From Planctomycetota bacterium (GTDB taxonomy: Bacteria > Planctomycetota > UBA11346), in assembly GCA_013821615.1 (NCBI GenBank), contig JACDGQ010000207.1, forward strand, positions 1 through 6,210: 6,210 nucleotides of DNA, read 5' to 3'. Positions 1 through 5,832 of this stretch are shown here, piece after piece. Below the pieces are notes generated by a model. That model did no database searches, was not told where the DNA came from, and saw only the letters and a list, made by a program, of their open reading frames with translations. Made by a program: the position numbers and the translations under genes. Each line of letters opens with the position of its first letter. Within the stretch, counting starts at the first letter, position 1.

Positions 1-1664
1 GGGGTGGCCGCCGCGGCCACGGCGGCCGCAGCGGCCTGGGCCGCCGCCTGCACCTGGGGCGAGGCGCTGCCCTCCTCGAGCTCGCGCTCGAGGTCGTCGG
101 GCTTCATCGCCGCCAGCTCCTTGGCCAGGGTCATGGCCTTGGCCTGCTCGACCATCAGCGGCGCGAGCAGACTGGGGCGGACGGGGTGCTGGCCGCGGTC
201 GCGGCGCTCGCCCTTGCGCGCGGTCGGCACCAGGCGGAACTCGCGCGCCTTGATCTGGCCGTCGGCGGTGAAGACGATGCGGCAGTCGCTGCGCTCTTCG
301 AGCTCGTGGAGCTCACGGTGGCGGGCGTTGAGCACGGTCAGGGCGAGGTCCTGCGGCACCACCACCTCGAGGCGCGAGAGGTTCTTGCCGGAGAGCGCCT
401 GGCGCACCGCGCGCATGCAATCGATCTCGAAGGTCTCGGTGGTCTTGATCGAGCCGGTGCCGGTGCAGTACGGGCACTCGGTCGAGGCCAGCAGCTTGTG
501 GCTGGGACGGGTGCGCTGGCGGGTCATCTCGACCAGGCCGAAGCGCGACAGCGGGCCGACCTGGATCTTGGCCTTGTCGGCGATCATCGCGCGGCGCAGG
601 GCGAGCTGCACCAGCTTCTGGTGCTCGCGGTCCTCCATGTCGATGAAGTCGATGATGATCAGGCCGCCGAGGTCGCGCAGCACCAGCTGCTGGGCGATGG
701 TCTGGGTCGCCTCGAGGTTGGTCATCAGCGCGGTGGTCTCGACGTCGCCGGCGTCGCGGTTGCGCGCGCTGTTGACGTCGATCGAGACCAGGGCCTCGGT
801 CTGCTCGATGACGATGGTGCCGCCCGAGGGCAGCTGGACCTTGCGCTCGTAGATGGTCGCGACGCGGTCCTCGAGGCCGTAGAAGGTGAAGAGCGGCAGC
901 TCCTCGCGGTGCAGCTGGATGCGGTCGCACAGCTCGGGCATGAAGACCTGGGCGAAGGCGCGCGCCTCGTCGTAGAGCTTCTCCTCGTCGATGACGATGG
1001 CCTGGGCGTCGGCGCTGGCGAGGTCGCGCAGGGTGCGCACCACCACGTCGGCCTCCTGGTAGAGGCAGAAGGGCGCGCGGGCGCGGCCCTGCAGGGCGAG
1101 GATCTCGGCCCACAGGCGCTTGAGGAACTCGTAATCGAGGCGGATCTCGTCGTCGCGGCGGTCGGCGCTGGCGGTGCGCACGATGAAGCCCATGCCCTCG
1201 GGCGGCTCGAAGGTCGAGAGGATGCCCTTGAGGCGCTTGCGCACCGCCGGGTCCTCGATGCGCTTCGACACGCCCTTGGCCTGCTCGGAGTTCATCATCA
1301 CCAGGTAGCGGCCGGGCACGCTCAGGTACATGCTCACGCACGGGCCCTTGTCCTTGATCGCCTCCTTGGTGATTTGGACGATGATCTCCTGGCCGGCGTG
1401 CAGCGCCTGCTCGATGCGCGCACCGCCACCCTTGGCATGGATGACCTCGTCGATGTGGATGAAGCCGTTCTTGCCCGCGCCGAGGTCGAGGAAGGCGGCG
1501 TCGAGGCTGGGCTCGACGTTGGCGACGCGCGCCTTGTAGATGTTGCCGAGGTGCTGGCCTTCGCCGATGCGCTCGTGGATCAGCGCCTCGAGCTTGCCGT
1601 CGCGGATGACGCCGACGCGCAGTTCCTGCTCGTCGACGACATTCATCAGGATGTGAGAACCCAT
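1..1664 (-). CDS. rng: Ribonuclease E/G (Rng/CafA family), 3' end beyond window
   Basis: This is a single-strand-specific endoribonuclease of the RNase E/G family, which acts in rRNA maturation and mRNA decay in the cytoplasm. The frame starts at ATG 1664-1662 and stays open for 554 codons to the left edge. The S1 RNA-binding domain spans about residues 38-125 (GNIYKARVANVEPSLDAAF). The 5'-sensor pair is Arg163-Thr164 in GFIVRTA. The DNase I-like catalytic core has VSIDVNSAR with Asp296 and LIIIDFIDME with Asp339; their 43-residue spacing equals that of Asp303/Asp346 in E. coli RNase E. FGLVEMTRQRTRPSH follows at 375-389, then the Zn-link Cys397-Pro-Tyr-Cys400. The core ends near residue 482, about the length of RNase G (489 aa in E. 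coli). Beyond it lie at least 70 residues: a charged helical stretch, then an Ala/Gln run. A start at Met7 is possible. A terminator and leader separate it from the pil genes, so it is probably transcribed on its own. Confidence 0.95.
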   Translation of the reverse strand, partial: MGSHILMNVVDEQELRVGVIRDGKLEALIHERIGEGQHLGNIYKARVANVEPSLDAAFLDLGAGKNGFIHIDEVIHAKGGGARIEQALHAGQEIIVQITKEAIKDKGPCVSMYLSVPGRYLVMMNSEQAKGVSKRIEDPAVRKRLKGILSTFEPPEGMGFIVRTASADRRDDEIRLDYEFLKRLWAEILALQGRARAPFCLYQEADVVVRTLRDLASADAQAIVIDEEKLYDEARAFAQVFMPELCDRIQLHREELPLFTFYGLEDRVATIYERKVQLPSGGTIVIEQTEALVSIDVNSARNRDAGDVETTALMTNLEATQTIAQQLVLRDLGGLIIIDFIDMEDREHQKLVQLALRRAMIADKAKIQVGPLSRFGLVEMTRQRTRPSHKLLASTECPYCTGTGSIKTTETFEIDCMRAVRQALSGKNLSRLEVVVPQDLALTVLNARHRELHELEERSDCRIVFTADGQIKAREFRLVPTARKGERRDRGQHPVRPSLLAPLMVEQAKAMTLAKELAAMKPDDLERELEEGSASPQVQAAAQAAAAAVAAAAT

Positions 1665-1670
1665 GGAAAA

Positions 1671-1686
1671 CCACCGGAATTGGTGG
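1671..1686 (-). promoter_or_regulatory. Hairpin that could sequester the RNase E/G ribosome-binding site
   Basis: On the minus strand CCACC (1686-1682), a 6-nt loop and GGTGG (1675-1671) can form a 5-bp stem. GGTGG sits 6 nt before the ATG at 1664 and is the only Shine-Dalgarno-like element there, so folding would hide it. RNase E of E. coli represses its own synthesis through leader hairpins; a similar role here is inference. Confidence 0.4.
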
Positions 1687-1709
1687 CGGCTCACCCGTGG
1701 GGAGCCGCC
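1685..1709 (-). promoter_or_regulatory. 8-bp perfect inverted repeat in the RNase E/G leader
   Basis: GGCGGCTC and GAGCCGCC form a perfect 8-bp stem around a 9-nt loop, 20 nt upstream of the RNase E/G start codon. No T-tract follows on either strand, so it does not look like a terminator. It shares two bases (1685-1686) with the smaller hairpin next to the start codon, so the two structures compete at their junction. It could be a leader stem-loop or an operator. Confidence 0.45.
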
Positions 1710-1767
1710 GATGCGGGCCCTGGCGGGGGTGCGCAACCGCGCACGCTGCCTCGCCGGGCAAGCTGGC

Positions 1768-1796
1768 ATGCTAGGGGCTGGGCCGTGGGACCACAA
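1768..1796 (-). promoter_or_regulatory. Candidate sigma70-type promoter for RNase E/G
   Basis: TTGTGG (1796-1791), a 17-nt spacer and TAGCAT (1773-1768) match the -35 and -10 consensus at 3 of 6 and 4 of 6 positions with ideal spacing. Transcription would start near 1761 and give a leader of about 97 nt that includes both hairpins. Position and spacing are the main support; chance matches of this quality are common. Confidence 0.3.
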
Positions 1797-1801
1797 GCCC
1801 T

Positions 1802-1820
1802 GGGCCCGGGGGCCGGGCCC
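1802..1820. repeat. Pure G/C inverted repeat (8-bp stem, 3-nt loop)
   Basis: GGGCCCGG (1802-1809) and CCGGGCCC (1813-1820) are perfect reverse complements around GGG. The hairpin abuts the GGCTGGC heptamer array and has no T-tract. It could be a transcriptional pause or a recombination-prone element; no function is shown. Confidence 0.6.
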
Positions 1821-1848
1821 GGCTGGCGGCTGGCGGCTGGCGGCTGAC
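1821..1848. repeat. Short heptamer tandem array (GGCTGGC)3-GGCTGAC
   Basis: Four 7-bp units lie head to tail: three GGCTGGC (1821-1841) and one GGCTGAC (1842-1848). The last unit is the exact reverse complement of GTCAGCC, the unit of the larger array at 1931-2000, so the two arrays face each other across the terminator. This suggests a common origin or an inversion-type relationship. Confidence 0.85.
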
Positions 1849-1896
1849 AGCTCGCGACCATGGTCGCCACTGACTGCGGAGTTGGAACAAACCTCT

Positions 1897-1933
1897 GAAA
1901 ACGACGAAACCGGCGCGCAGCGCCGGTTTCGTC
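1897..1933 (-). terminator. Intrinsic terminator of the pil operon
   Basis: The arms 1903-1916 and 1920-1933 are perfect 14-bp reverse complements (GACGAAACCGGCGC) around a 3-nt loop. On the minus strand the stem is followed by GTTTTC (1902-1897), a short T-tract; on the plus strand no T-tract follows. This places the end of the secretin transcript about 75-110 nt past the stop codon and separates it from the RNase E/G gene. The outermost 3 bp of the stem (1931-1933) are also the first bases of the heptamer array. Confidence 0.85.
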
Positions 1934-2000
1934 AGCCGTCAGCCGTCAGCCGTCAGCCGTCAGCCGTCAGCCATCAGCCGTCAGCCGTCAGCCGTCAGCC
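1931..2000. repeat. Ten-unit heptamer tandem array (GTCAGCC)
   Basis: Ten 7-bp units lie end to end: six GTCAGCC (1931-1972), one ATCAGCC (1973-1979) and three GTCAGCC (1980-2000). On the transcribed minus strand this reads GGCTGAC, and it lies between the secretin stop codon (2010-2008) and the terminator. Seven is not a multiple of three, so the TGA in each unit appears in all three minus frames. Near-perfect unit identity suggests recent slippage expansion. Confidence 0.95.
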
Positions 2001-2007
2001 GTCCCAA

Positions 2008-3666
2008 TCACGGCTCCGGCGTCAGCCCGTTCTTCTGCTCGCTCGGTGCGGCGACCGGCTTGAGGTCGAGGCCGGAGATGCGCTCGCGCAGGCGGCGGCG
2101 CGGCTCGTCCATGTCGCTCTTGTCGGTGAGCGGGATGATGCGCGGGGTGATGAAGATGGTGAGGTTCTTCTGGTCGACGCTCTCGGTGCGCTTCTTGAAC
2201 AGCCAACCGAGGCCGGGGATCGAGCCGAGCAGCGGGATCTGGCGGTTCTCCTCGACGCTCTTGTTCTGGAGGATGCCGCCGATCACGCCGGTCTTGCCGT
2301 CGGCGACCATGATCACCGTGCTCAGCTCGGTGCTGTCCTTGGTCGGCAGCTTGATCGCCGCGAAGTCGCCGGCGGTGGTGGCCTTGCCGTTGGTGAAGGT
2401 CACCAGGGTGGCCTTCTCGTTGAGCGCGGCGAGCTCGATGGAGATGAAGCCGTCGGTGGTGATGTGCGGCGTCACGGTGATGGTGATGCCGTCCTTCACC
2501 GGGCTGCTCGAGGCTTCCTTCAGGGTGATGATCGGGTTGCCGTTGGTGTCCTGGGTCACCGTGGTCTCGGCGTAGTGGATCTCTTGACCGATGCGGATCT
2601 TGGCCGCGGTGTTGTCCAGGGTCAGGACCTGCGGCGCCTGCAGGATCTCGGTGCTGCCCAGGGTCGAGATCGCCTCGAAGGCGAAGTCGGCGGTGAGCTG
2701 GCCGTTGGCGGTCGGCACGTTCGGGGTGGTGCCGCCCTGGTGGTTGGTGTAGTTCACGCCACCGCCGAAGACGTCGTTGAAAGGCGTGAAGCTGGTCGCG
2801 AGGTTGCCGATGTCCTTGACGTTGAAGCTCATGTTGATCGGGTCGAAGCCGAGGCGCTGGGCGTCGCTGTTCGAGAACTCGACGAACTTCATCTCGATCT
2901 GCACCTCGCGGGTGCGGCCGTCGAGCACCTGGATGATGCGTGCGGCGGCTTCCAGGGCGGGCGGGGTGTCGGTCAGGATCAGGCTGTTGCTGCGCGCGTC
3001 GACGACCACCTTGCCGTCGGCGCTCAGCGAGCTCTGCACCTCGGTGCTGAGCTCCTTGGCGTTGGAGTAGTTGAGGTGGAAGATCTGGGTGTGCAGGTCC
3101 TTCTGCAGCTTGTCCTTCGAGACCACGCGGATGATCTGGTATTCCTGCTCGACCCAGGCGTAGCCGGTGGCGCGCACAATGACGTCGAGCGCCTCGCGCC
3201 AGGGCACGCCGTTGAGGGTCATGGTCAGGCGGCGGTTGGCGTCGATGTCGTCGCTGATGACGATGTTGACGTTGGCCTGGCGGGCGAGGGCCTCGAGCAC
3301 GACGGTGAGCCGCGCGTCCTGGAACTCCATGCGCACCTTGGGCGGGCGGGTCAGCTCCCACACGCGCTCGCTGTGCTTCTCGATGACCAGGTCGTAGCGC
3401 GCGGCGATTTGCTGCACGGCCTCCTGCCAGGTGACGTTGACCAGGCGCAGGGTGACGCGCGGCTGGTCGGGAGCGTTGCATACCAGGTTCACGCCGGCGC
3501 GGCGGCTGATCCATTGCAGCACGACCTCGAGCGGCTTGTCGCTGGTCTCGATGCTCATGGACGCGCCGCCGGCGTCGGGCGGGGTGTCGGCGCCGTAGGC
3601 GCCGGCGCCGATCCCCCCGAGGGAGATGGCCGCGAGGCTGGTGATCACGAGATGGCGCAGGTGCAT
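2008..3666 (-). CDS. pilQ: Secretin, outer-membrane channel (PilQ/GspD-type)
   Basis: This protein forms the multimeric outer-membrane channel through which a type IV pilus, or a type II secretion pseudopilus system, works. It has 552 residues. A signal peptide covers about residues 1-25 (cleavage near AYG-A). Two STN/N0-like domains follow at about 38-106 and 112-182, then one N1/KH-like secretin_N domain at about 192-255 (FHLNYSNAKEL to ARIIQVLD). The C-terminal secretin domain runs from about 256 to 512, with ILQAPQVLTLDN at 341-352, the signature IPLLGSIPGLGWLF at 477-490 and IFITPRII at 504-511. The Gly/Asn/Thr-rich stretch 300-325 probably belongs to the gate region. No AMIN domain precedes N0, unlike proteobacterial PilQ. 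It starts 40 nt after the pilP-like stop, without a clear Shine-Dalgarno. Being last in pilN-O-P-Q order favours PilQ, but GspD of an atypical type II system is not excluded. Confidence 0.93.
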   Translation of the reverse strand: MHLRHLVITSLAAISLGGIGAGAYGADTPPDAGGASMSIETSDKPLEVVLQWISRRAGVNLVCNAPDQPRVTLRLVNVTWQEAVQQIAARYDLVIEKHSERVWELTRPPKVRMEFQDARLTVVLEALARQANVNIVISDDIDANRRLTMTLNGVPWREALDVIVRATGYAWVEQEYQIIRVVSKDKLQKDLHTQIFHLNYSNAKELSTEVQSSLSADGKVVVDARSNSLILTDTPPALEAAARIIQVLDGRTREVQIEMKFVEFSNSDAQRLGFDPINMSFNVKDIGNLATSFTPFNDVFGGGVNYTNHQGGTTPNVPTANGQLTADFAFEAISTLGSTEILQAPQVLTLDNTAAKIRIGQEIHYAETTVTQDTNGNPIITLKEASSSPVKDGITITVTPHITTDGFISIELAALNEKATLVTFTNGKATTAGDFAAIKLPTKDSTELSTVIMVADGKTGVIGGILQNKSVEENRQIPLLGSIPGLGWLFKKRTESVDQKNLTIFITPRIIPLTDKSDMDEPRRRLRERISGLDLKPVAAPSEQKNGLTPEP

Positions 3667-3706
3667 AGAGGGCTCGCTGTCGTGCGGTGCGGGTGCTGGT
3701 TACGGA

Positions 3707-4444
3707 TTAGCGGGATGCGGGCTTGGCGGCCACATCCTCGCCGACGTAGCGCTGGAACTCGAAACGGCGGCGGTTGTAGTGGAACAGGAAGTCGACGCGG
3801 TTGGTGTCGATGTTGATGATCACGCAGTCCTTGACGCGCTCGTTGACGGCGCGCGCGCGCGGCTCGCCGCCGATCACCGCCAGGCTGCCGGTCGAAGACC
3901 ACAGGATGCCTTCGACCTTGAGGCCGAGCGCGTCGAAGCGCGCCTGGGCCTCCTCGTAGATCTTGGCCTCCTCGGCCTGCGAGCGGTAACCCTTGACCTT
4001 GGTGATGATGGTCGCGACCGCGGGGTTCTCGCTGTAACGGGCCAGGATCTTGAGGATCTCGTCGCTGACCTTGATGGCGTCGTCCCACTTGCGGGCGAAG
4101 ACGAAGGCCTCGACGCGGGTGAGCTCGCGGCGGCTCCATTCCATGGCCTGCTCGGCCTGGTCGTCGCCGGCGGCCGGACGCACGACCTGGCCGCCGCGCG
4201 CCTCGGCGGCGGTGCCGGCCTCGTCGAGCTTGCGCAGCACCAGCTCGGCTTCGAGGTCGTAGAAGGTGTCGATGCGGCCGAGGTGCGGATCGAAGGTCCA
4301 GCGCTCCTCGTCGGCGAGCTGGCCGAGCGCGGTCTGCTCGGCTTTGGCCGGAGCGGGCGCAGGCGCGTCGCCGGCCTGGGCCGGACGGGCGCAAGCGCAG
4401 GCGAGGGCGCAGGCGAAGAGCGCGGGCAGACGGGGATGGCGCAT
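3707..4444 (-). CDS. PilP-like periplasmic linker protein (divergent)
   Basis: This 245-residue exported protein sits between pilO and the secretin, the usual place of pilP. An Ala/Cys-rich signal peptide ends near residue 24 (PAQA-GD). Cys residues at 12, 16 and 18 raise the possibility of a lipoprotein, as PilP is, but no clean lipobox is seen. An Ala/Pro linker (25-37) follows, then FDPHLGRIDTFYD (51-63), which resembles the YDPxGRRDPF element of PilP. Residues 100-170 are strongly helical and unlike standard PilP. Residues 173-231 (GLKVEGILW, SLAVIGG, VIINIDTNRVDFLF) look like the small beta domain of PilP/GspC that contacts the secretin. The ATG lies 3 nt after the pilO stop, and GGGAGG 6 nt upstream is a good Shine-Dalgarno. 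The PilP/GspC-type role is inferred from motif and context; the real family needs a profile search. Confidence 0.85.
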   Translation of the reverse strand: MRHPRLPALFACALACACARPAQAGDAPAPAPAKAEQTALGQLADEERWTFDPHLGRIDTFYDLEAELVLRKLDEAGTAAEARGGQVVRPAAGDDQAEQAMEWSRRELTRVEAFVFARKWDDAIKVSDEILKILARYSENPAVATIITKVKGYRSQAEEAKIYEEAQARFDALGLKVEGILWSSTGSLAVIGGEPRARAVNERVKDCVIINIDTNRVDFLFHYNRRRFEFQRYVGEDVAAKPASR

Positions 4445-4447
4445 GGC

Positions 4448-5140
4448 TTACCTCCCGCCGCCGGCCTGGAGCGCCGGATTGTAGGTGTAGGTGACGATGT
4501 TCATCTGCACCGCGTGGGAGCCGTGCGTGAGCTTGTGGGTCTCGGGGTCGGTACCCATGGCGCCGGGCTTGATGGCGATCGAGTTGACCGTCATGAAGCG
4601 CAGGTTCTTCTCGATCAGGTCGATGTACTTGATGATGCCGTTGAGGTCGCCGGAGATGCTGGTCTGGTAGGTGACGGTCTGGTATTCGGCGCCGGCCCCG
4701 GCACCGCCGCGACCGCCGGCGCCGCCCTCATCGATGCGCACGGACAGCACCGCGACCTTGCCGATGTCGCTGGAGATGTCGCGTGCGAGCTGCTCGATCA
4801 TCTTGCGCATCTCGGCCTTCTCGCTCTCCAGCGGCAGGCGCTCGCGCGCCTGGGCGATCTCGCCCTGGAGCGCCTTGAGCTCCTTCTCGCGGGCCTCGCG
4901 GCGCAGGCAGATCAGCACCTGAGTGGCGATCTCCTTGTCGGTTTCGCCGATCTGGGTGTAGAGGCTGTCGGGCAGCTCGCGGTGCACGAAGGACGGCAGG
5001 TGGTCGTCGGGATCACGCCCGAGCACGCCCAGGTCGCCGTAGATGAACCAGCCCAGGGTCGCGCAGACCAGCACCGGCACGGCCACCAGGATGGCGAGCT
5101 GCTGGTGCTTGTTGAGATCCTTGAAGGAGCGCGCAGCCAT
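4448..5140 (-). CDS. pilO: PilO-like inner-membrane alignment protein
   Basis: PilO dimerises with PilN in the inner membrane and connects the pilus motor to the PilP-secretin side. The start at 5140 gives 230 residues: a short cytoplasmic N-terminus, one membrane segment at about 14-35 (LAILVAVPVLVCATLGWFIY), and a coiled coil at about 60-125. The C-terminal ferredoxin-like part includes YQTVTYQTSISGDLNGIIKY (153-172) and IEKNLRFMTVNSIAI, which match the usual PilO pattern. A Gly/Ala-rich linker at 139-151 separates the two halves. The ATG lies 2 nt after the pilN stop, and GGGCGG inside the pilN end serves as Shine-Dalgarno. A longer frame from ATG 5191 overlaps pilN by 49 bp and adds a charged, non-conserved leader, so I prefer 5140. 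Translational coupling with pilN is likely. Confidence 0.9.
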   Translation of the reverse strand: MAARSFKDLNKHQQLAILVAVPVLVCATLGWFIYGDLGVLGRDPDDHLPSFVHRELPDSLYTQIGETDKEIATQVLICLRREAREKELKALQGEIAQARERLPLESEKAEMRKMIEQLARDISSDIGKVAVLSVRIDEGGAGGRGGAGAGAEYQTVTYQTSISGDLNGIIKYIDLIEKNLRFMTVNSIAIKPGAMGTDPETHKLTHGSHAVQMNIVTYTYNPALQAGGGR

Positions 5141-5142
5141 GG

Positions 5143-5832
5143 TCACCGCCCTGCCAGGGTCTTGTCTTTGATGATCTTGACGCGCTGCCACTGCAGCGGG
5201 CCTTCGATCACCACGCGCTGGATGTCGAGATTCTGCTTCGGCTGGTCACCCTTGTAGGTGTCCTCGGGCCTGCCGACGAAGCCCTGCTGGCTCCAGAAGG
5301 GGCTGGCCTTGATGGTCGCGAAGAACGACTGGATGTAGTCGCCGGCCTGCTGGCGCTCCTTGCCGACCAGCTTGTACTTCCAGTTGACGATGAACGAGAC
5401 CGTGGCCTCGCCCTCGCCGGTGCGGTCGACCGGGCCGCCGCCGCCCTCGGTGATCGTGAGGTCGAGGCAGCGCACGTCGAAGCCCGGAACCGTCCAGGTG
5501 CCGCCGAGCAGGTTGGCGAAGTCATCGATGGTACGCGCCCAGTAGACCTTCTTCGCGAGCAGACCGACGATGACGTTGCGGCGCTGCTTGAACTCGGCGA
5601 TCTGCGCCTCGAGCGCGAGCACCTGCGCGGCCTCGGCCTTCTTCTTGGCGAGCTCCTCCTCCTTCGCCTCCTTGATCGCCCGGGCGTTGGGGATGCGACC
5701 CCAGTGGACGTAGGAGAACATGCCGACGAGCAGCAGCGCGGCGACGCCGCCGCCGACCACGCTCATGAACATCGGGCTGACGCCACCCTGGCGCCGCCGC
5801 AGCTCGGGCGGGAGGAGGTTGATGAGGATCAT
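5143..5832 (-). CDS. pilN: PilN-like inner-membrane assembly protein
   Basis: PilN is a bitopic inner-membrane protein whose short cytoplasmic N-terminus binds the actin-like protein PilM and whose periplasmic part pairs with PilO. This one has 229 residues. It opens with MILINLLPPELRRR, the INLLP motif that in PilN inserts into a groove of PilM. One membrane segment lies at about 22-44. A Lys/Glu/Ala-rich coiled coil follows at about 48-90, then VYWARTIDDFANLL (96-109) and a C-terminal periplasmic domain with a Gly-rich loop at 130-133. No good Shine-Dalgarno precedes the ATG (GGCGACCGCCCC), but the INLLP motif fixes the start. The ATG overlaps the TGA of a doubtful upstream frame (ATGA at 5832-5829). 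A pilM gene does not lie directly upstream. GspL-type architecture is less likely because the cytoplasmic domain is missing. Confidence 0.92.
   Translation of the reverse strand: MILINLLPPELRRRQGGVSPMFMSVVGGGVAALLLVGMFSYVHWGRIPNARAIKEAKEEELAKKKAEAAQVLALEAQIAEFKQRRNVIVGLLAKKVYWARTIDDFANLLGGTWTVPGFDVRCLDLTITEGGGGPVDRTGEGEATVSFIVNWKYKLVGKERQQAGDYIQSFFATIKASPFWSQQGFVGRPEDTYKGDQPKQNLDIQRVVIEGPLQWQRVKIIKDKTLAGR

Noticed and set aside
1802..1820. The pure G/C hairpin as a second terminator
   Set aside because: No T-tract follows on either strand; the hairpin at 1903-1933 has one on the minus strand.
186..1847. A 553-codon plus-strand open frame opposite the RNase E/G gene, and a 482-codon minus-strand frame (1761-313) in a different register
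   Set aside because: Both are composition-driven shadows in very G/C-rich coding DNA, full of Ala/Arg/Asp/Gly/Leu runs with no domain. The minus frame starting at 1664 has every RNase E/G signature residue in place.
1931..2000. The heptamer array as a CRISPR array
   Set aside because: Units are 7 bp and directly abutting, with no spacers and no cas genes nearby.
1663..3816. A 717-codon plus-strand open frame across the intergenic repeats and the secretin
   Set aside because: It crosses the terminator and the heptamer array (which has no stop on the plus strand) and mirrors the secretin. The protein is low-complexity and unlike any family, while the minus frame is a clear secretin.
5138..5191. 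Upstream ATG at 5191 as the pilO start
   Set aside because: It would overlap pilN by 49 bp and add a polar, non-conserved stretch (QDHQRQDPGR). The ATG at 5140 has a suitable ribosome-binding site and the usual short cytoplasmic N-terminus.
3626..5257. A 543-codon plus-strand open frame opposite the pilO/pilP-like genes
   Set aside because: It is antisense to well-supported genes and has repetitive Ala/Gly/Asp/Leu composition with no recognisable motif.
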